Assembly: GCF_028401385.1 (NCBI RefSeq)
Contig: NZ_JAQOMR010000001.1
Span: 932,501-996,500 of the forward strand
DNA length: 64,000 nt
Direction: 5' to 3'
Source of the DNA: Marinicella algicola
GTDB lineage: Bacteria; Pseudomonadota; Gammaproteobacteria; Xanthomonadales; Marinicellaceae
Shown: in pieces, positions 60,706 to 64,000 of the stretch
Numbering within the stretch: position 1 is the stretch's first letter
Layout of the letters: each line of letters starts with the position of its first letter
The notes under the pieces: model-generated
Database searches by the model: none
What the model saw: only the letters and a program-made list of their open reading frames with translations
Told to the model about the DNA's origin: nothing
Made by a program: the position numbers and the translations under genes

Positions 60706-61362
60706 CTACCAGTGCATGGGGCGGTCTGGCAGGTCGTCGACGGTAATCACCAGGTCGCCGTTGTGGTCAATGCGAGCGAACATTTTCGCGGAGATGGCTG
60801 AAAATTCTTCCGCTGATATCTGGCCGCTGCGGTCGGTATCAGTGCGGACAAAGAAGACCCGCTGCATATCGCCGCGGCGTTGACCGTCCCGCATGCCATA
60901 CTGGCGCGCGCCGTCGGGGCCCATCCTGTGGTGCCCGCCGTCCTGCATCGCCATGTGGGGCGTCCAGCCATTCCTGTTTCCAGCTCGGCTGCTACCATCG
61001 GCCGCCATCCGACTGTCGTCGGCCGCTTCGGGCATTTGGTTCTTATTGGCAGCGGTTTCCGCACGGGGATTGTCCTTGCGGTATTCCGCGATCTTTGCCT
61101 TGCGGTAGTCGGAAAATTCGCCGGGCGTGATCACGCTGTCACTGTTGACGTCAATGTCCGCAAAGCGACCGTCCTGAAAGGCGATGAACTCGTCTTCGGT
61201 GATCCGCCCGTCCTTGTTGGCGTCCGACGTCTTCAGCAGATAGATAAATCCGCGCTCGGAAGGCGCTGTCCCGCGCAAGTCGCGGGCGGCTCCCGGTATT
61301 GCGGTCACGCTGATCGCCAGCGTGGTTGCAAGTGCCGTCAGTGTCAGATGCTTAGCGGTCAT
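60706..61362 (-). CDS. Secreted EF-hand calcium-binding protein
   Basis: 218 residues with a signal peptide (TLTALATTLAISVTAIPGAA). Four EF-hand-like loops: DANKDGRITEDEF, DVNSDSVITPGEF, DTDRSGQISAEEF and DHNGDLVITVDDL; the first and third keep all acidic positions, the fourth lacks the last Glu. The middle (about residues 120-165) is rich in His, Met and Gly (GWTPHMAMQDGGHHRMG) and could bind metal. Calcium binding is inferred from the loops; the role is unknown. Confidence 0.8.
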   Translation of the reverse strand: MTAKHLTLTALATTLAISVTAIPGAARDLRGTAPSERGFIYLLKTSDANKDGRITEDEFIAFQDGRFADIDVNSDSVITPGEFSDYRKAKIAEYRKDNPRAETAANKNQMPEAADDSRMAADGSSRAGNRNGWTPHMAMQDGGHHRMGPDGARQYGMRDGQRRGDMQRVFFVRTDTDRSGQISAEEFSAISAKMFARIDHNGDLVITVDDLPDRPMHW

Positions 61363-61452
61363 GGCTCAATTCCTCGTTTTGCCGTGATGACAACAGCAAA
61401 GGTAAGCGAGCATGAGCGTTAAAACGACTTAACTTTTGGAAAGGTCGCTGAA

Positions 61453-62190
61453 TTATCGGTAATTCATATTCTGTTCACCATAAAAATCGAGCACGCTGCC
61501 GACAAAGCCGGTCATATCCTCGGTGATATAGTCTATATGGCCGGTTTCATCGTCAAGCCGTTCAAAGGCCTGCGCAAAACCATATTCCAGATTGGGCGGC
61601 ACGATCAGAACGGTCTTCATGCCGAGCGCCTTCGGTTGTTTCAGATTGCGCGGCAGGTCCTCGAACATCGCGGCATGGTCGGTATCGACACCGGAACGGC
61701 GGAGAAATTTAGCGTAGGCATCGGCCTCCGGTTTAGGCGTAAACCCGGCCGCGACGATGTCAAAAATATCATCGAAATGGTCGAGAATGCCGAGCGCTTC
61801 GGCTGTCTTCTGCGCATGCGGAACGGAGCCGTTGGTGAAGATGAATTTGCGGCCCGGCAGTGCCTTGATCGCCGCCCCCAGCACCGGGTTTGGCTCCAGC
61901 ACCGAATAATCGATCGCATGCGCCTTTTCGAGAAAATCATTGGGGTCAATGTCATGGTTGATCATCAGCCCCTGCAAAGTCGTGCCGTGATCGCGGTAAT
62001 ACTTCTTCTGGATAATGCGCGCGTCTTCTTCCGGCAATGACAAGAGGTCCGAAACATAGGCGGTCATGTTGCGATCAACCTGAGCGAACAGGTCGACGTC
62101 GTGGGGATAGAGCGTATTGTCGAGATCGAAGACCCAGTCGCGGATCGTCTCGAAATCGGAAAGCTCCGGGTGTGTTTTAGGCTTGGTCAT
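61453..62190 (-). CDS. Pyrimidine 5'-nucleotidase, HAD family
   Basis: 245 residues. HAD motif I VFDLDNTLYPHD (DxDxT), motif II FIFTNGS, motif III and IV around KPEADAYAKFLRRSG and MFEDLPRNLKQP. This SDT1/PhoE-like group in rhizobia is usually called pyrimidine 5'-nucleotidase and lies near dapD and argB. Here argB is not seen next to it. The substrate is inferred. Confidence 0.88.
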   Translation of the reverse strand: MTKPKTHPELSDFETIRDWVFDLDNTLYPHDVDLFAQVDRNMTAYVSDLLSLPEEDARIIQKKYYRDHGTTLQGLMINHDIDPNDFLEKAHAIDYSVLEPNPVLGAAIKALPGRKFIFTNGSVPHAQKTAEALGILDHFDDIFDIVAAGFTPKPEADAYAKFLRRSGVDTDHAAMFEDLPRNLKQPKALGMKTVLIVPPNLEYGFAQAFERLDDETGHIDYITEDMTGFVGSVLDFYGEQNMNYR

Positions 62191-62466
62191 GGCCTGCTTA
62201 TGGCAGAGCAGGCAGGCGAAGGAAACTGCTTTCCGTCAATACCGACGGCTTGCTGTCTTCCGGGACCAACAAGACTGTGCTAAGTCGAAGCCATGAAAAC
62301 CGGCATGATCTGTTTCGGCCATTGCGGCGCGGTCATCCTGCAGGACAGAAAGCGCCTGCCGGCCCGGTTTTTCGCAACCTTCTGCAAGACCGCCTGCGGA
62401 CGGCGTCTTTCGAGCGTGAACTGACCTCCGTCTTTTCGGTTTCTCACCTCGCAAGGTCTCATCTCC
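62191..62466. other. 276-base gap upstream of the DMT transporter
   Basis: Presumed promoter region. A Cys-containing 43-codon frame at 62293-62424 (MKTGMICFGHCGAVILQDRK) is possible but has no ribosome binding site or known family. Otherwise nothing is seen. Confidence 0.35.
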
Positions 62467-63381
62467 ATGGAACTCTGGATCGGCATTACATTCGCCGCTG
62501 CCTTTTTGCAGAACATGCGCTCCACGCTTCAGAAATATCTGAAGGGACGCATGGCAACGCTTGGCTCCACCTTCACCCGTTTCGGCTTCGGTCTGCCCTT
62601 TGCCGCGCTCTACTTCGCCATTCTGGCTTTCGGCCTCGACCGGCCGGTGCCGGCGATGAACGGCGATTTCGCCTTCTGGGCGCTGATTGGCGCGGGCGGT
62701 CAGATCGGCGCCACCTTTCTGCTGGTCTATCTGTTTTCCTTCCGCAATTTCGTGGTCGGAACCGCCTATTCGCGCACCGAACCGGCGCAGGCGGCCATCC
62801 TTGCCTTCGTCTTTTTCGGCGCGACCATCTCGTTTGCCGCCATCGCCGCCATTCTCATATCCATTGCCGGTGTCATGCTGATTTCGCTGTCGCGCAATGA
62901 CATGGGGTTCGGCGGGCTCGTCCGTGGGTTGTTGACCCGTACGGCGCTGGTTGGCATCGCGTCGGGCACGCTGTTCGGGCTTTCGGCGGTGTCTTATCGC
63001 GCCGCCTCTCTGTCGCTTGCGCCGAGCCTGCCGCAACCCGATGCGATCATGCAGGCCGCCTACACCCTGGTGATTGTCATCGCCATTCAGACGCTGGCCA
63101 TGCTGTTGTGGATGCTCGCCTTCGACCGGGACGAGCTCATCAAGGTCGCAAAAGCTTGGCGACCGGCGCTTGCCGTCGGGTTCGTCGGCGCGACAGCGTC
63201 CTTTGGCTGGTTTGTTGCTATGACGCTGCAGCAGGCCGCGATCGTCAAGGCGGTGGCGCAGGTGGAAATGCTGTTTTCCTTCGCAACGTCGGTTCTGGTG
63301 TTCAAGGAAAGGATGACGTCGGTGGAGGCGCTTGGCTGCGCGCTGGTCGTGCTCGGCGTGCTGACGCTTCTGCTGGCTTAG
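62467..63381 (+). CDS. DMT-superfamily transporter (EamA-like)
   Basis: 304 residues, ten predicted membrane helices in two EamA-type halves (ITFAAAFLQNMRSTLQKYLKG first; VGFVGATASFGWFVAMTLQQ and the VEALGCALVVLGVLTLLLA end). A family for export of small metabolites; the substrate is not predictable. No upstream regulator is seen. Confidence 0.82.
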   Translation: MELWIGITFAAAFLQNMRSTLQKYLKGRMATLGSTFTRFGFGLPFAALYFAILAFGLDRPVPAMNGDFAFWALIGAGGQIGATFLLVYLFSFRNFVVGTAYSRTEPAQAAILAFVFFGATISFAAIAAILISIAGVMLISLSRNDMGFGGLVRGLLTRTALVGIASGTLFGLSAVSYRAASLSLAPSLPQPDAIMQAAYTLVIVIAIQTLAMLLWMLAFDRDELIKVAKAWRPALAVGFVGATASFGWFVAMTLQQAAIVKAVAQVEMLFSFATSVLVFKERMTSVEALGCALVVLGVLTLLLA

Positions 63382-63448
63382 CGGTGATTGACTTGTCCTC
63401 CGCAAGCGGCAAAGGATGGGTAAGGGGACAACCAATCCGCGCGGGGAC

Positions 63449-64000
63449 ATGATGACGGAAGCTTCTGAAGTGCAGGAGACAGCCTATCCGGGCCGCTGGC
63501 TGGCAATGTCGGTGCTGATCGCCGCCGTTTTCATGAACCTGCTCGATGCCACGATCGTCAATGTCGCGCTTCCCTCCATCGGCAAGGATCTCAATGCCCA
63601 CAGCTCGTCGCTGGAATGGATCGTGGCCGGCTATGTGCTGGTGTTCGCGCTGGCGCTGATGCCCTGCGGGCGGCTTGGAGATATCATCGGCAAGAAACGG
63701 ATGTTTCTTCTCGGCGTCGGCTTCTTCACCGTGGCCTCGGCCTGTTCCGGTGCTGCCCCCAACATCGGCACGCTGGTGGTTGCTCGCCTTTGCCAAGGGC
63801 TTGGGGCTGCGATCATGGCGCCGCAGGTGCTGGCGCTGGCTCAGGACATGTTTTCCTCCAAGGAGCGCTCCAGTGCGTTCTCGCTGTTCGGGATCGCAAG
63901 TGGCGTTGCCATTGTGTCAGGTCCCCTGATCGGCGGCTGGCTGATTGCTGTCGATCTGTTCGGGCTCGAATGGCGCTCGATCTTCTACATTAATGTGCCG
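63449..64000 (+). CDS. MFS transporter, EmrB/DHA2-like, partial (cut by window end)
   Basis: The frame is open from the ATG at 63449 (MMTEASEVQETAYPG) to the edge, about 184 residues. The first helices carry the drug:H+ antiporter motifs (MNLLDATIVNVALPSIGKDL, WIVAGYVLVFALALMPCGRLGDIIGKKR). 14-helix DHA2 type is likely from the D1 motif, but the C-terminal half is missing. GCGGGGA precedes the start. Confidence 0.85.
   Translation, partial: MMTEASEVQETAYPGRWLAMSVLIAAVFMNLLDATIVNVALPSIGKDLNAHSSSLEWIVAGYVLVFALALMPCGRLGDIIGKKRMFLLGVGFFTVASACSGAAPNIGTLVVARLCQGLGAAIMAPQVLALAQDMFSSKERSSAFSLFGIASGVAIVSGPLIGGWLIAVDLFGLEWRSIFYINVP

Noticed and set aside
62293..62424. 43-codon Cys-containing small protein
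   Set aside because: Possible, but without a ribosome binding site, homologue or conserved structure I could not support it as a gene.
62236..63450. Long minus-strand frame (404 codons) opposite the DMT transporter and its leader
   Set aside because: The product is highly charged and repetitive, typical of the complement of hydrophobic GC-rich genes; the plus-strand transporter explains the open frame.
1..64000. CRISPR arrays, tRNA or rRNA genes, insertion sequences, prophage or toxin-antitoxin modules
   Set aside because: Both strands and all gaps were read; no direct-repeat arrays, cloverleaf candidates, transposases, integrases or known toxin folds were seen.

Overview
The window is a dense, GC-rich, mostly chromosomal core segment of an alphaproteobacterium, almost certainly of the order Rhizobiales and close to Rhizobiaceae. 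Protein content, product lengths and gene order point the same way: mutS-glnD-murJ-trpS, then nfuA-like, tsaB, rimI, olsA, miaB, phoH, ybeY, corC-like, lnt, a PraR-like regulator, metK and trmB, as well as lptC-lptA-lptB-rpoN-hpf-ptsN and rmuC/def-fmt-truA...dapE-dapD. I see no rRNA, tRNA, CRISPR array, insertion sequence, integrase or phage module, and I did not find a convincing previously undescribed system. Species-level assignment is not possible from this sequence alone.

Layout. 1-12.8 kb: ilvD, two unknown small proteins, an LprI-like secreted protein, an HtrA/Deg protease overlapping rarA, gpt, a tandem universal stress protein, a CinA-N-like protein, wrbA, an amidase with an SH3 domain, mnmA and a membrane protein. 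12.9-19.1 kb: the minus-strand rph-VOC-rdgB-hemW cluster, the plus-strand hrcA-grpE pair, then ptsN and hpf. 19.4-23.3 kb: rpoN, lptB, lptA and lptC on the minus strand, in transcription order lptC-lptA-lptB-rpoN-hpf-ptsN. 23.4-27.6 kb: sppA, ihfB, a LapA-domain protein, an rRNA-type methyltransferase, a TrmH/SpoU methyltransferase and lspA. 27.9-49.5 kb: a long plus-strand run from olsB to trmB, carrying both ornithine-lipid acyltransferases (olsB and olsA), nitrogen sensing (glnD), cell-wall lipid II export (murJ), lipoprotein maturation (lnt) and tRNA modification (miaB, trmB). 49.5-53.6 kb: hsp20 with a DUF1150 partner, then a nucleoside hydrolase converging on ribokinase, and rmuC. 53.7-60.5 kb: def, fmt, truA, an inserted arsC-arsH pair with its own palindromic operator-like site, a lipoprotein, a YIP1-like membrane protein, dapE and dapD. 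60.7-64 kb: an EF-hand secreted protein, a pyrimidine 5'-nucleotidase, a DMT transporter and the start of an MFS exporter.

The most striking property is technical. I count about 44 single-base indels in 28 conserved genes. Most are one-base losses in short homopolymers (A, C, G or T runs), in genes that must be intact in a living cell (mutS, metK, dapD, trmB, murJ, lptA/B/C). This is best explained by uncorrected sequencing or assembly error. Genes below are given over their reconstructed span, with each break noted. Two pairs of breaks compensate (rpoN, glnD); one break creates a false truA-arsC fusion.

The more biological leads are local: the arsC-arsH insertion and its 26-bp palindrome; a heat-shock (RpoH-type) promoter before hsp20; a Pho-box-like site before olsB; an exceptionally strong hairpin between hpf and ptsN; a long imperfect hairpin at the amidase stop codon; and an AT-rich, palindrome-bearing leader before the PraR-like regulator. 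No gap longer than 300 bases lacks a gene; the largest are 1-166, 27609-27880, 46711-46960 and 62191-62466.
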